A DNA stretch of 64,000 nucleotides, taken from contig NZ_AUCK01000016.1 in NCBI RefSeq assembly GCF_000429725.1, positions 27,171 to 91,170 of the forward strand, written 5' to 3'. Positions within the stretch are counted from its first letter, which is position 1. Each line of letters starts with the position of its first letter. Positions 34,058 through 42,249 of the stretch are shown here, piece by piece. Origin of the DNA: Alkalicoccus chagannorensis DSM 18086 (lineage in GTDB: Bacteria; Bacillota; Bacilli; Bacillales; Salisediminibacteriaceae). The position numbers and the translations under genes were made by a program. The notes beneath the pieces were generated by a model that saw only the letters and a list, made by a program, of their open reading frames with translations, had not been told where the DNA came from and made no database searches.

Positions 34058-34915
34058 TTAGTTGGTTTCAATGATAACAGCGTTTTCCTGGTCATCCCAG
34101 TCTACATCAGCCCCAAGCGATTCACCGACAAAGCGGAGAGGTACCATGGTTCGTTCATTCATCAGCTCAGCCGGCTGATCAAGCAGGACAGATTCTCCGG
34201 AAACAAACGCTTCTTCCTCGTCAATTGTAAGCTCAACGGTTGTATTGCCGAGTTCGCCTTTTACGAGTGAAGCAGACTCATCCCAGTCGACTTCTGCACC
34301 AAGTTCTTCAAAAATCGCTCTCATCGGTACGAGTGTTCTTTCATTTTCTGTTATTTCTGCTCCTTGATCAACATCCAGCGGAGTACCATCAACGTAGACT
34401 TCTACGGAAGAAGAACCGGTAGTTGTTGACTCACCCATAACATCCTGGGATGCGGTTTCAGCGTGTGTTTCATCTAGAACACGTCTTGCGCCAATGTAAC
34501 GTGGTTCCCAGTATACATTATCCATGCTGTCAATACTGACGCCATTAGAACTGGAAGAATGAATGAATTGGTTGTCTCCGATATATATACCGTTATGCGT
34601 TGGTCCTCCGCGGGTATCGAAGAACACAAGGTCTCCCGGCTGCAGTTGGGAACGTTCTACCGACTCTCCCACGTTATACTGCTCTGCAGCCGTTCTCGGC
34701 AGGTCGATGCCCACGTGACTGAATGCATACTGCGTAAAACCTGAGCAGTCAAAACCGGTGGTCGTGGTTCCTCCCCATTCATAAGGTGTCCCTAGAACAC
34801 TTTCACCGGCTTCGATAACGTCTCCGGCTGCTGCTGCTTCTACTTCTTCTGCGCCAAATACACTGCTGAATGCGAAAAGAGCTGCTGCTCCCACCACAAA
34901 AATGCTTTTTTTCAT
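34058..34915 (-). CDS. Secreted NlpC/P60 peptidoglycan hydrolase with copper-amine-oxidase-like domain (paralogue 1)
   Basis: A 285-residue secreted protein. The signal peptide (residues 1-~27, ending near EVEAAAA) is followed by an NlpC/P60 domain with catalytic Cys in DCSGFTQYAF and His in GGPTHNGIYIG, then a His in FIHSSSS. A Ser/Thr linker leads to a C-terminal domain with two LVPMRAIFEELG/MVPLRFVGESLG repeats of the copper amine oxidase N-terminal-like type, thought to anchor to the wall. It should cut D-glutamyl-diaminopimelate bonds in stem peptides. ATG at 34913-34915 is preceded by GGGGGA. A paralogue lies upstream (35195), and both genes carry a WalR box. Confidence 0.93.
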   Translation of the reverse strand: MKKSIFVVGAAALFAFSSVFGAEEVEAAAAGDVIEAGESVLGTPYEWGGTTTTGFDCSGFTQYAFSHVGIDLPRTAAEQYNVGESVERSQLQPGDLVFFDTRGGPTHNGIYIGDNQFIHSSSSNGVSIDSMDNVYWEPRYIGARRVLDETHAETASQDVMGESTTTGSSSVEVYVDGTPLDVDQGAEITENERTLVPMRAIFEELGAEVDWDESASLVKGELGNTTVELTIDEEEAFVSGESVLLDQPAELMNERTMVPLRFVGESLGADVDWDDQENAVIIETN

Positions 34916-34990
34916 CTCTGAAATCCCCCAACAACTGATATGATTTATTGACTCACAAAGCACAGTGTACCAGCTGTTAAATCGCATTGA

Positions 34991-35007
34991 GTTACAAAAC
35001 GATAACA
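34991..35007 (-). promoter_or_regulatory. WalR (YycF) box upstream of the first NlpC/P60 gene
   Basis: On the minus strand TGTTAT-N5-TGTAAC fits the WalR consensus TGTWAH-N5-TGTWAH exactly. It lies 76 bp upstream of the start codon. The same 6-5-6 sequence precedes the paralogue. Confidence 0.75.
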
Positions 35008-35147
35008 AATCCATGTTATTTTATTAACATTCGGTTACATCACGTTTCATTTTCGATGACATCGGGTAAGTTTACCAAGTCCATCCAGAGACGATGCCGG
35101 CAGTTTTCTCTAACGTAACCGCGCGTATGTACTCTCAGAAATAACGA

Positions 35148-35178
35148 AAGGAGCACCCCTGACTTCGGGATGCTCCTT
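35148..35178 (-). terminator. Terminator of the second NlpC/P60 gene
   Basis: AAGGAGCATCCC and GGGGTGCTCCTT (one mismatch) around a 7-nt loop, TTTCG following on the minus strand. It is just past the stop at 35195. Confidence 0.75.
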
Positions 35179-35194
35179 ACAGAATCTCTTTTGT

Positions 35195-36037
35195 TTAATG
35201 CTGGATGACCGCCGTCTGCTGACTGCCGTTCCAGTCTACAGAAGCTCCAAGCGACTCCCCTACGAAACGGAGCGGCACCATAGTGCGGCCGTTAATAATC
35301 TCTGCCGGCTGGTCGAGAGATACCGTCGTTACGGAGGTATAGGCGGTGGAGCTGCCAATAGTGAGTGACACTTTCTGTCCGTTGAGCGTTCCGGAAACCG
35401 TCTGACTGCTGCTATTCCACTGAACCGATGCCCCGAGCTCTTCAAAGATCGCCCGCATCGGTACTAACGTACGTCCATTTTTCAGGATCGCCGCCTGATC
35501 TGTATCAATACCGCTGCCGTTGACCTGAACATTTACTTCTTCATAAGAAGGGGTGCTGCTGGATACAGACGCGACTTCTTGTGACTGGTTCTGAATTACA
35601 CGCCGTGCGCCTATATATCTTGGATTCCAATAAACGTTGCTGAGACTTGCAATCGATACGCCTCTGGAAGAAGCTGAATGAATAAATTGATTGTTCCCTA
35701 TGTATATGCCGTTGTGCGTAGGGCCGCCTCGAGTATCAAAGAAAACCATATCTCCAGGCTGCAGATTGGAACGGGAAACCCGCTGTCCTACCTGATACTG
35801 CTGTGCTGCTGTCCGCGGAAGATCAATACCTACAGATTTGAAAGCGTACTGCGTAAATCCGGAGCAGTCAAATCCTCTTGTTGTTGTTCCACCCCAACGA
35901 TACGGTGTTCCGAGCTGAGACTTCCCTGTTTCAATGACCCTGTCTGCTGTACTGGAAGCACCAGCCTGCTGATGTTCCCAAAATGGTACAGAAGCGAAGA
36001 TCATAACCACCACAATCATGATAAACTTCTTCATCAT
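35195..36037 (-). CDS. Secreted NlpC/P60 peptidoglycan hydrolase with copper-amine-oxidase-like domain (paralogue 2)
   Basis: A 280-residue close paralogue of the preceding gene with the same order: signal peptide (1-~25), NlpC/P60 domain (DCSGFTQYAF, GPTHNGIYIG, FIHSASS) and two C-terminal LVPMRAIFEELG/MVPLRFVGESLG repeats. The hydrolase domains are almost identical, whereas the linker and C-terminal domain differ: this copy is far less acidic, with many Ser/Gln/Asn. The pair may therefore work under different salt or wall conditions, which is inference. ATG at 36035-36037 is followed at once by another ATG; GGGAGAG lies just before. It has its own WalR box and terminator. Confidence 0.93.
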   Translation of the reverse strand: MMKKFIMIVVVMIFASVPFWEHQQAGASSTADRVIETGKSQLGTPYRWGGTTTRGFDCSGFTQYAFKSVGIDLPRTAAQQYQVGQRVSRSNLQPGDMVFFDTRGGPTHNGIYIGNNQFIHSASSRGVSIASLSNVYWNPRYIGARRVIQNQSQEVASVSSSTPSYEEVNVQVNGSGIDTDQAAILKNGRTLVPMRAIFEELGASVQWNSSSQTVSGTLNGQKVSLTIGSSTAYTSVTTVSLDQPAEIINGRTMVPLRFVGESLGASVDWNGSQQTAVIQH

Positions 36038-36138
36038 ATGTCTCTCCCTACTTTCTCTTTATCTATTTTGACCCCGTTCTTTTTTCTCTATCTGTTTCGT
36101 CCACGAGTAATACTGTATCATGAGGAATTACGCTTTAG

Positions 36139-36155
36139 GTTACAACAAGATAACA
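36139..36155 (-). promoter_or_regulatory. WalR (YycF) box upstream of the second NlpC/P60 gene
   Basis: Minus-strand TGTTAT-N5-TGTAAC, the same hexamers as at 34991-35007, 102 bp before the start codon. The flanking segment GATAACAAA..ATGTTATT is also shared with the first paralogue's leader. Confidence 0.75.
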
Positions 36156-36210
36156 AACTGATGTTATTCCTATAACGCTTTATATCAGAAGAATAGAGAA
36201 GGAGCTGATT

Positions 36211-36417
36211 ATGCTTCCATTAAAACAGCGCCACCAGTACATGATGCAGACCGCTTTGTTTCTTGAAAAACACTATCATATCAACGAAAGGCAGGCTTAC
36301 AGATGGATGAAGGGAGCTGATATTCATCCGAAGTCGGACTATTTTATTGAACAATCTCCACTGCCTCCGCCAAAGGCAGCAGCCGGGACATTATATGCCA
36401 AAAACAATAATCTGTAA
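36211..36417 (+). CDS. Small hypothetical protein
   Basis: A 68-residue frame with AAGGAG 6 bases before ATG at 36211. It is basic in the first half (LKQRHQYMMQTALFLEKHYHINERQAYRWMKG), which could form two or three helices, with a Pro-rich middle. It is divergent from the second NlpC/P60 gene with the WalR box between them. Not recognised, but the ribosome site and codon use look genuine. Confidence 0.6.
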   Translation: MLPLKQRHQYMMQTALFLEKHYHINERQAYRWMKGADIHPKSDYFIEQSPLPPPKAAAGTLYAKNNNL

Positions 36418-36633
36418 TGTAAATGTCATCGTTGTATTAATTCTGTATTGGTGTAAAGAAATAATCATATGAAACACGGACAGAAAGAAAAACGATGGCC
36501 TTCTCCTGCATAGGGAGCAGAGACCCGCGCACCAGTACGACAGGATTTTCTCTCCCCTGCCGCGGGCACTGCCTGTTTCCCTCTGAACAAAAACAGGCTT
36601 TGTCGATACTCAAAGGAGCCTGGGACAAAAACC

Positions 36634-36681
36634 ATAATAAAAAGAGGCCCTCCACTTTTCGTGGGGGCCTCTTTTTATTAT
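36634..36681. terminator. Strong bidirectional terminator
   Basis: AAAAAGAGGCCCTCCAC and GTGGGGGCCTCTTTTT with a 5-nt loop; A-rich left and T-rich right flanks. It is the main structure in the 620-bp gap 36418-37038, which otherwise holds no recognised gene. A motif TTGATCCTTCCAATGACAATC just after it is also found at 60051, before a dispersed repeat copy. Confidence 0.85.
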
Positions 36682-36953
36682 GATTGATCCTTCCAATGAC
36701 AATCGCCTGCTGTGTGCAGAACGTAAAGAATCAAAGGAAAAACGAAACAAAATGAATGGTTTCAACAAACGAAAAAATACGAGCTGAAAAAACCTTGCAA
36801 TCCTCGCTGATCGAAACAGCTCCTCCTAAATGGATCCGGATCCGACTTTCTCGAGAACGATAGGTGATGAGATGAGGGATGGTACTCATGATGGTGAACG
36901 TGAAGAAGTGCGCCGCCATGAGCCCATATCGTTATTTCTATCTACATACGAAA

Positions 36954-36993
36954 CGCTTCCGACAACCCCCAGGGATCATCGGAAGCGATTTTT
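36954..36993 (+). terminator. Hairpin of the CGCTTCCG family
   Basis: CGCTTCCGA (36954-36962) pairs with TCGGAAGCG (36979-36987), followed by ATTTTT. It lies 50 bp past the stop of the minus-strand DegV gene; the T-run is on the plus strand, so its use for that gene is uncertain. Confidence 0.6.
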
Positions 36994-37038
36994 CCTTATT
37001 TCGACCTTTTTTGTTCCAGCCATCGGCTTCACAATCTG

Positions 37039-37905
37039 TTATTCGGATTGCTGCTTTTCGTTTTTCCACATCAGTGCGAGAGTTCCTTCGCCGGCGTGGA
37101 CGCCGATGGTAGAGCTGATCTCACCGATGAATATATCAATATCCGAGGATAAAGAGGCAATCCGCTGTTTCATCATTTCTGCTTTTGCAGGAATGTTGCC
37201 ATGCAGGATCTGTACGCGATCCACGGGCCCCCGATCCAGGGCTTCCTGCAGCAGCTCCAGCATGCGGTTCCAGGCTTTTTTCTCTGAGCGCACCTTTTGA
37301 TACAAATCGAATTTGCCTTCCGTTGTAATCCGGATGATCGGCTTGACTTGAAGAAGGCTGCCGATCAAGTACTGGGCTCCGGACATTCGTCCACCTTTAT
37401 GAAACTGTTCGAGACTGCCGAGAAGGATATAGTTTTCCGACCGTGCAGCGGATTCCCGAAGCGCTTCTGCAATCTGCGATGGTGCTTCGTCCTCTTTCAT
37501 CCGCTCCATGCCTTCTTCTATCAGCGAAGTGATAGCGTAAGACATCGACAGTGAATCGACAACTTCTACCTGCGTTTCTGTCATATCAGCTCCCTGCCTG
37601 GCGCTGCTGCATGTTCCACTCAACTCTCCAGATATATGAACGGAAATGACCGCATCATAGGATTCCCCGAGCTTTTGATATAACTCTGCAAACCTCCCTG
37701 CCGGCGGCTGCGATGTTTTAGGAATTTCTTTGCTTGCCCGTATTTTTTGATAAAGTGTATCGGTGTCAATATTCACGCCATCTTCATAGCTGTCTGTGCC
37801 GAACGTGATTTGAAGCGGCAGCACATGTACATCAGGATGTTCTTCCAGTTCCGGAGTAATAAATGCAGTGCTGTCTGTAACCCATGCGATTGATTGTTTA
37901 GTCAT
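37039..37905 (-). CDS. DegV-family fatty-acid-binding protein
   Basis: A 288-residue protein of the DegV/FakB family: N-terminal IAWVTDSTAFI, middle ISVHISGELSGTCSSARQGA, VVDSLSMSYAI, GGRMSGAQYLIGSLLQVKPII and C-terminal IGVHAGEGTLALMW. FakB proteins hold a fatty acid that the kinase FakA phosphorylates for phospholipid synthesis; Bacilli usually have several. I chose ATG at 37903-37905, which has GAGGGGG about 10 bases upstream; the longer frame adds 7 residues. It is monocistronic and has the second MITE copy about 145 bp upstream of its start. Confidence 0.9.
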   Translation of the reverse strand: MTKQSIAWVTDSTAFITPELEEHPDVHVLPLQITFGTDSYEDGVNIDTDTLYQKIRASKEIPKTSQPPAGRFAELYQKLGESYDAVISVHISGELSGTCSSARQGADMTETQVEVVDSLSMSYAITSLIEEGMERMKEDEAPSQIAEALRESAARSENYILLGSLEQFHKGGRMSGAQYLIGSLLQVKPIIRITTEGKFDLYQKVRSEKKAWNRMLELLQEALDRGPVDRVQILHGNIPAKAEMMKQRIASLSSDIDIFIGEISSTIGVHAGEGTLALMWKNEKQQSE

Positions 37906-38049
37906 CGTCACGTTTCCCCCTCTCAAACTGTCTCTTAAGTATAACGGTTACAACCCTTCATTACTACATGATATTAGTAGATACTAATATTATTTCAGCT
38001 TCCTTCATTATATTGTAAAGATGGAGAGTCTTGGCAGACAGAAGGAAAA

Positions 38050-38339
38050 TAGGGGTTACTGAATAACCGATAAACAGGGATGTGACAAGAATAAAAGCAC
38101 CTCTTTCCGAAGGAGATGCAAGCGAATGTGGCAATGCCATGAAAAACCTTGCATCTTTTAGAAGGAAATGATGGTCTGCGACAGAGGTGCCGTCGGAATT
38201 GCGAGACTCCTGCGGAAAAGGAAGCGAGACGAGACCCCGCAGGGCGAATGCCTGAGGAGGCTCGGCAGCTTCTACGCGGAAAGCGAAGCGGTGCAAGTGG
38301 CACCTCGGCTATGTAGAACAGGTTATTCAGCAGCCCCTA
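38050..38339 (-). mobile_element. 290-bp MITE, copy 2
   Basis: The ends are TAGGGGTTACTGAATAACC and GGTTATTCAGCAGCCCCTA, each bordered by TA. It is in opposite orientation to copy 1 (18460-18749) and the same length. The two copies differ by scattered substitutions, so insertions are not very recent. It lies between degV and ppdK. No gene is disrupted. Confidence 0.85.
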
Positions 38340-38451
38340 AAGATAGAAGGGCTTTTCATCTCCCGCTTTCCTTTCGTACGAATCGGGAGACTCTCGACTA
38401 AACTAGCTGAACCGACCTGTGCACGTACGAGGGCTGTTTTCCATAACAGCG

Positions 38452-38481
38452 AAGGCGCCGGAAGAAAATCCTTTCCGGCGC
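38452..38481 (-). terminator. Probable terminator of ppdK
   Basis: GGCGCCGGAA and TTCCGGCGCC around an 8-nt loop, 80 bp past the ppdK stop. The T-run on the minus strand is weak (TTCG). The rest of 38340-38559 holds nothing recognised. Confidence 0.55.
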
Positions 38482-38559
38482 CCGCATCTGCATCTCTTTC
38501 TTTTCGTTTTATGAAGATGTTAGAACCATTCCTTTGTTCTCCGGAAATGGCGGACGCCT

Positions 38560-41214
38560 TTACCGAAGTACCGTCGCCTTCTCCTCCCGAAGCCGGGCGC
38601 GAACAGCTGCCTGAGCTGCAGCTACTCTTGCCGCCGGAACACGGTATGGAGAACAACTGACATAATCGAGTCCCGCTCGTTCGCAGAAATCGATAGACGC
38701 AGGATCTCCTCCATGCTCGCCGCAGATGCCAGTTTTCAAGTCCGGTTTGGTCTTTCTCCCGAGCCGGACGCCTTCCTCGACCAGCCTGCCGACGCCCTCT
38801 TCGTCAATCTGCATAAAGGGATTCCGCGGCAGAACTTCTTCTTCCACATATTGCGAGAGAAATTTTCCTTCGGCATCATCCCTGCTGAAACCGAACGTGG
38901 TCTGCGTCAGATCATTCGTGCCGAAAGAGAAGAAGTCGGCTTCTTCCGCTATAGCATCTGCTGTCAGCGCGGCCCTCGGCACCTCAATCATCGTACCGAT
39001 TTTATACACGAGCTTGACCCCCTGCGCTTGTTCAACAGCAGCAGCTTCTGCCTCCACCAGTTTCCGCATCCGGCGGAGTTCTTCCTTGTGACCGACGAGC
39101 GGGATCATGATTTCCGGCTCGGCACTGGACAACGCCGCTGCCTGAAACACTGCTCGTGCCTGCATCGCATAGATTTCCGGATTGGTCATGCCGAGGCGGC
39201 AGCCTCTGTGACCGAGCATCGGATTTTCTTCTTCGAGGTGCCGGAGCTGTTCCAGCAGCTTCTCCTCTTCTGCCAGATCGCCTCCGGCGTAGTTGTTCCA
39301 CTTCTTCTCGGCAATCGAGAGCAGTAGCGCTTCTTTATCCGGCAGGAATTCATGCAGCGGCGGATCCAGCAGGCGGATCGTCACCGGCCGGCCCTGCATT
39401 TCTTGGAAGAGACCTTCAAAATCCTGTCGCTGCAGCGGCTCCAGTTGACGAAGCGCTTCACTCCGCTCTGCTTCGGTATCAGCGAGAATCATGTTACGGA
39501 CAATCGGCATGCGGTCCATTTCCATAAACATGTGCTCTGTGCGGCAGAGGCCGATTCCTTCTGCACCGAATTCCACCGCTTTCGCCGCATCCACCGGCTG
39601 GTCAGCGTTCGTTCTGACCTTCAGCCGGCGGCGTTCATCTGCCCAGGTGAGAATCTGCTGCAGTTCATCTGACATGCCGGGCTCGGTCCTTTCTGCTTCG
39701 CCGATAAAGACCCGGCCCCCGGCGCCATCCAGCGTGATCATATCTCCTTTTTTCAGCGTGTGCGCTCCCGCTCGAAGGGTTTCTTCTTCCAGGTTGATAT
39801 GAAGATCACTGCATCCGCATACGCAGGCCTTTCCCATGCCTCGGGCCACGACTGCTGCGTGGCTGGTCATGCCGCCGCGGGAAGTGAGTACTGCTTCCGC
39901 TGCAATAATGCCGTGGATATCATCCGGTGTTGTTTCTGAACGGACGAGGATGACGGATTCTCCCCGCTGGGAAGCTTCCGCTGCCTCGTCCGCCGTGAAG
40001 ACGATGGTTCCTGCTGCCGCTCCTGGTGAAGCAGGAAGTCCTTTCGTCAGCAGCGGCTGGTCTACTTCCTCCGCGATACCGGCGTGGAGAAGCTGATGCA
40101 TCTGATCCGCATCGATCCGCAGCAGCGCTTCTTCTTTCGTCAAAATCTTCTCTTCCACCATATCCACGGCGATTTTCATCCCGGCCTGCGAAGTTCGTTT
40201 TCCATTGCGGGTCTGCAGCAGGTACAGCGTTCCTTCTTCGACGGTAAATTCGATATCCTGCATATCCCGGTAATGCTGTTCAAGCCGGACGCTCAGTTCA
40301 CGAAACTGGTGAAAAACCTCCGGCATCGCCTGCTCCAGCTCCTGAATCGGATTCGGGGTCCGGATTCCCGCAACAACATCTTCGCCCTGGGCATTGACGA
40401 GGTATTCCCCGTACAGGCTGTTCTCACCGGTGGATGGGTTCCTCGTGAATGCCACCCCCGTGCCGGACGTATCCCCCATGTTGCCGAAAACCATGCTCTG
40501 CACGTTGACGGCCGTACCGAGGGAATGATCAATGTGATGCACGCGCCGGTAGAAGACAGCCCGGTCGTTATACCAGGATTGAAAGACGGCTTCGACAGCA
40601 AGGCGCAGCTGTTCAGCCGGATCCTGAGGGAACGGCTGGCCATGGTGTTCTTCGACGATCTCCTTGTAGACGCGGATCAGATGCTTCCAGTCGTCCGCCT
40701 GCAGCTCCGGATCCGCCGTGAAGCCGTACTTCTCACGGTACTTCTCCAGCTCCCGCTCAAAGTAGAACATTTCTACACCGAGAACGACGTCCGCAAACAT
40801 CTGAACGAACCGGCGGTAGCAGTCGTAAGCAAAACGGGCACTTCCAGTCTGCTCCGCAAAAGCTTCAGCAGTATCATCGTTCATGCCGAGATTCAGTACC
40901 GTATCCATCATACCCGGCATGGAAACAACCGCACCGGAACGCACCGATACGAACAGTGGTTTCTCGGGGTCCCCGAGCCCTTTTCCGGTTGTTTCCTCCA
41001 AGTCCTGGAGCGCCTGCTTCATCTGCTGCTCGATTGCTTCCGGCAGGGCATGGTTATTCTCATGAAATGCGAGGCATGCCTCCGTAGAAATAGTGAATCC
41101 CGGCGGCACCGGCAGCCCTATCCTGGTCATCTCTGCCAAGTTGGCCCCTTTTCCTCCCGCAAGTTCTTTCGATACTGCTTTTTCTTCACTGAACGGAAAG
41201 ACGAATGCGTTCAT
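38560..41214 (-). CDS. ppdK: Pyruvate, phosphate dikinase
   Basis: An 884-residue enzyme of normal family length. N-terminal ATP-grasp domain (KELAGGKGANLAEMTRIGLPVPPGF), central phosphohistidine domain with catalytic His in GGMTSHAAVVARGMG, and C-terminal PEP-utilising barrel (CGEHGGDPASIDFCERAGLDYVSCSPYRVPAARVA, in parts). It interconverts pyruvate, ATP and phosphate with PEP, AMP and pyrophosphate. The Thr two positions before the catalytic His is the known phosphorylation site for the regulatory protein. ATG at 41212-41214 starts one base after the stop of the regulatory-protein gene, so the two are in an operon. Confidence 0.95.
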   Translation of the reverse strand: MNAFVFPFSEEKAVSKELAGGKGANLAEMTRIGLPVPPGFTISTEACLAFHENNHALPEAIEQQMKQALQDLEETTGKGLGDPEKPLFVSVRSGAVVSMPGMMDTVLNLGMNDDTAEAFAEQTGSARFAYDCYRRFVQMFADVVLGVEMFYFERELEKYREKYGFTADPELQADDWKHLIRVYKEIVEEHHGQPFPQDPAEQLRLAVEAVFQSWYNDRAVFYRRVHHIDHSLGTAVNVQSMVFGNMGDTSGTGVAFTRNPSTGENSLYGEYLVNAQGEDVVAGIRTPNPIQELEQAMPEVFHQFRELSVRLEQHYRDMQDIEFTVEEGTLYLLQTRNGKRTSQAGMKIAVDMVEEKILTKEEALLRIDADQMHQLLHAGIAEEVDQPLLTKGLPASPGAAAGTIVFTADEAAEASQRGESVILVRSETTPDDIHGIIAAEAVLTSRGGMTSHAAVVARGMGKACVCGCSDLHINLEEETLRAGAHTLKKGDMITLDGAGGRVFIGEAERTEPGMSDELQQILTWADERRRLKVRTNADQPVDAAKAVEFGAEGIGLCRTEHMFMEMDRMPIVRNMILADTEAERSEALRQLEPLQRQDFEGLFQEMQGRPVTIRLLDPPLHEFLPDKEALLLSIAEKKWNNYAGGDLAEEEKLLEQLRHLEEENPMLGHRGCRLGMTNPEIYAMQARAVFQAAALSSAEPEIMIPLVGHKEELRRMRKLVEAEAAAVEQAQGVKLVYKIGTMIEVPRAALTADAIAEEADFFSFGTNDLTQTTFGFSRDDAEGKFLSQYVEEEVLPRNPFMQIDEEGVGRLVEEGVRLGRKTKPDLKTGICGEHGGDPASIDFCERAGLDYVSCSPYRVPAARVAAAQAAVRARLREEKATVLR

Positions 41215-41215
41215 G

Positions 41216-42034
41216 TTATCCGATACCCCTTTCTTTTTGTACAACATCGAGAATATATCCGGCCGTTTCTTCCACAGCCCGGTTCGTGACATCTATTCTC
41301 GGGCAGCGCGCCCGCTTCATGACTTTCTCTGCATAATCCATCTCTTCCATGATACGTTCATAGCTGGCATACCTGCCGCCGCTTCCTACTCCCATAGCCT
41401 CCAGACGGGTCAGACGGATCTCATGCAGCTTCTGCGGAGAGAGCGTCAGCCCGACGCATCGTCCCGGCGGAAGGGAATACAGCACTTCGGGCACCGTTAC
41501 TTCCGGGACGAGCGGCACGTTAGCCACCTTCCACTGCTTATGCGCAAGGTACATCGACAAAGGCGTTTTGGACGTGCGGCTCACACCGATGAGCACGAGA
41601 TCCGCCTGGCGGATCCCTTCTTCAGCGTGCTGGGCGTCATCGTACTTCACGGCAAATTCTACTGCTTCTATCCGCTGGAAATAGTCTTCATCGAGTTTAC
41701 GGATCATGCCCGGCTCGGCTTTTGGACTTTCCCCGAGGGTCTCCCCCAATACGCTCAGGAGCGGAGAGAGCAGATCTACAGTGTGAATATCGTAGTACTC
41801 CCCGAGTTTCTTCATTTCCTGCCGAAGCTCCGGCAGAACAAAGGTATAGGCGGCGATCACCCCATCTTTCCCTGCTTTCTCCATCGTTTTGTACAGCTGG
41901 TTCGTGTTGCTGATAAATGGGATACGTTCCACTGATATTTCCCGGGAAATAAATTGGGTCAATGCTGCCTGCACCATGCGGTCCCCCGTTTCGCCAACGG
42001 AGTCTGATAATACGTATATTTTCTTCGTCATCAT
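41216..42034 (-). CDS. PPDK regulatory protein (DUF299, bifunctional Ser/Thr kinase and phosphorylase)
   Basis: A 272-residue protein with the DUF299 motifs IYVLSDSVGETGDRMVQAA, a P-loop-like GVSRTSKTPLSMYLA and SERYTDINVTGRSVEE-type end seen here as DVTNRAVEETAGYIL. It phosphorylates PPDK on the Thr near the catalytic His using ADP and removes it with phosphate, switching the enzyme off and on. ATG at 42032-42034 has AGGAGG 6 bases upstream; the longer frame lacks a ribosome site. It is the first gene of the operon with ppdK. A partial cre-like sequence lies at 42084-42101. Confidence 0.93.
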   Translation of the reverse strand: MMTKKIYVLSDSVGETGDRMVQAALTQFISREISVERIPFISNTNQLYKTMEKAGKDGVIAAYTFVLPELRQEMKKLGEYYDIHTVDLLSPLLSVLGETLGESPKAEPGMIRKLDEDYFQRIEAVEFAVKYDDAQHAEEGIRQADLVLIGVSRTSKTPLSMYLAHKQWKVANVPLVPEVTVPEVLYSLPPGRCVGLTLSPQKLHEIRLTRLEAMGVGSGGRYASYERIMEEMDYAEKVMKRARCPRIDVTNRAVEETAGYILDVVQKERGIG

Positions 42035-42249
42035 CTCTCCCCTCCTTTTATGTGACATACTAATAAAATATAGTATAACACAATATTTTGCAAGCGCTTT
42101 TTTATTCCGCCTTCCGAAAGTTCCGCTGCTTTGCTCCCCCGCTTTCTTTTTCCGGGCTGCCTGAGGCCGAAAGCTTCTCAGCAAACGTGCCGGTCAAACC
42201 GACAAGAAGCCCCCGGAAGAATTCCGGAGGCTTCTGCTGCGTCTCTCTA

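Noticed and set aside
40084..41289. 401-codon plus-strand open frame
   Set aside because: It is antisense to ppdK, whose motifs are unmistakable; it has no ribosome site or domain and is a codon-bias shadow.
42084..42101. cre-like TGCAAGCGCTTTTT upstream of the PPDK regulatory-protein gene
   Set aside because: The last two consensus positions are missing, so it is too weak to list as a site.
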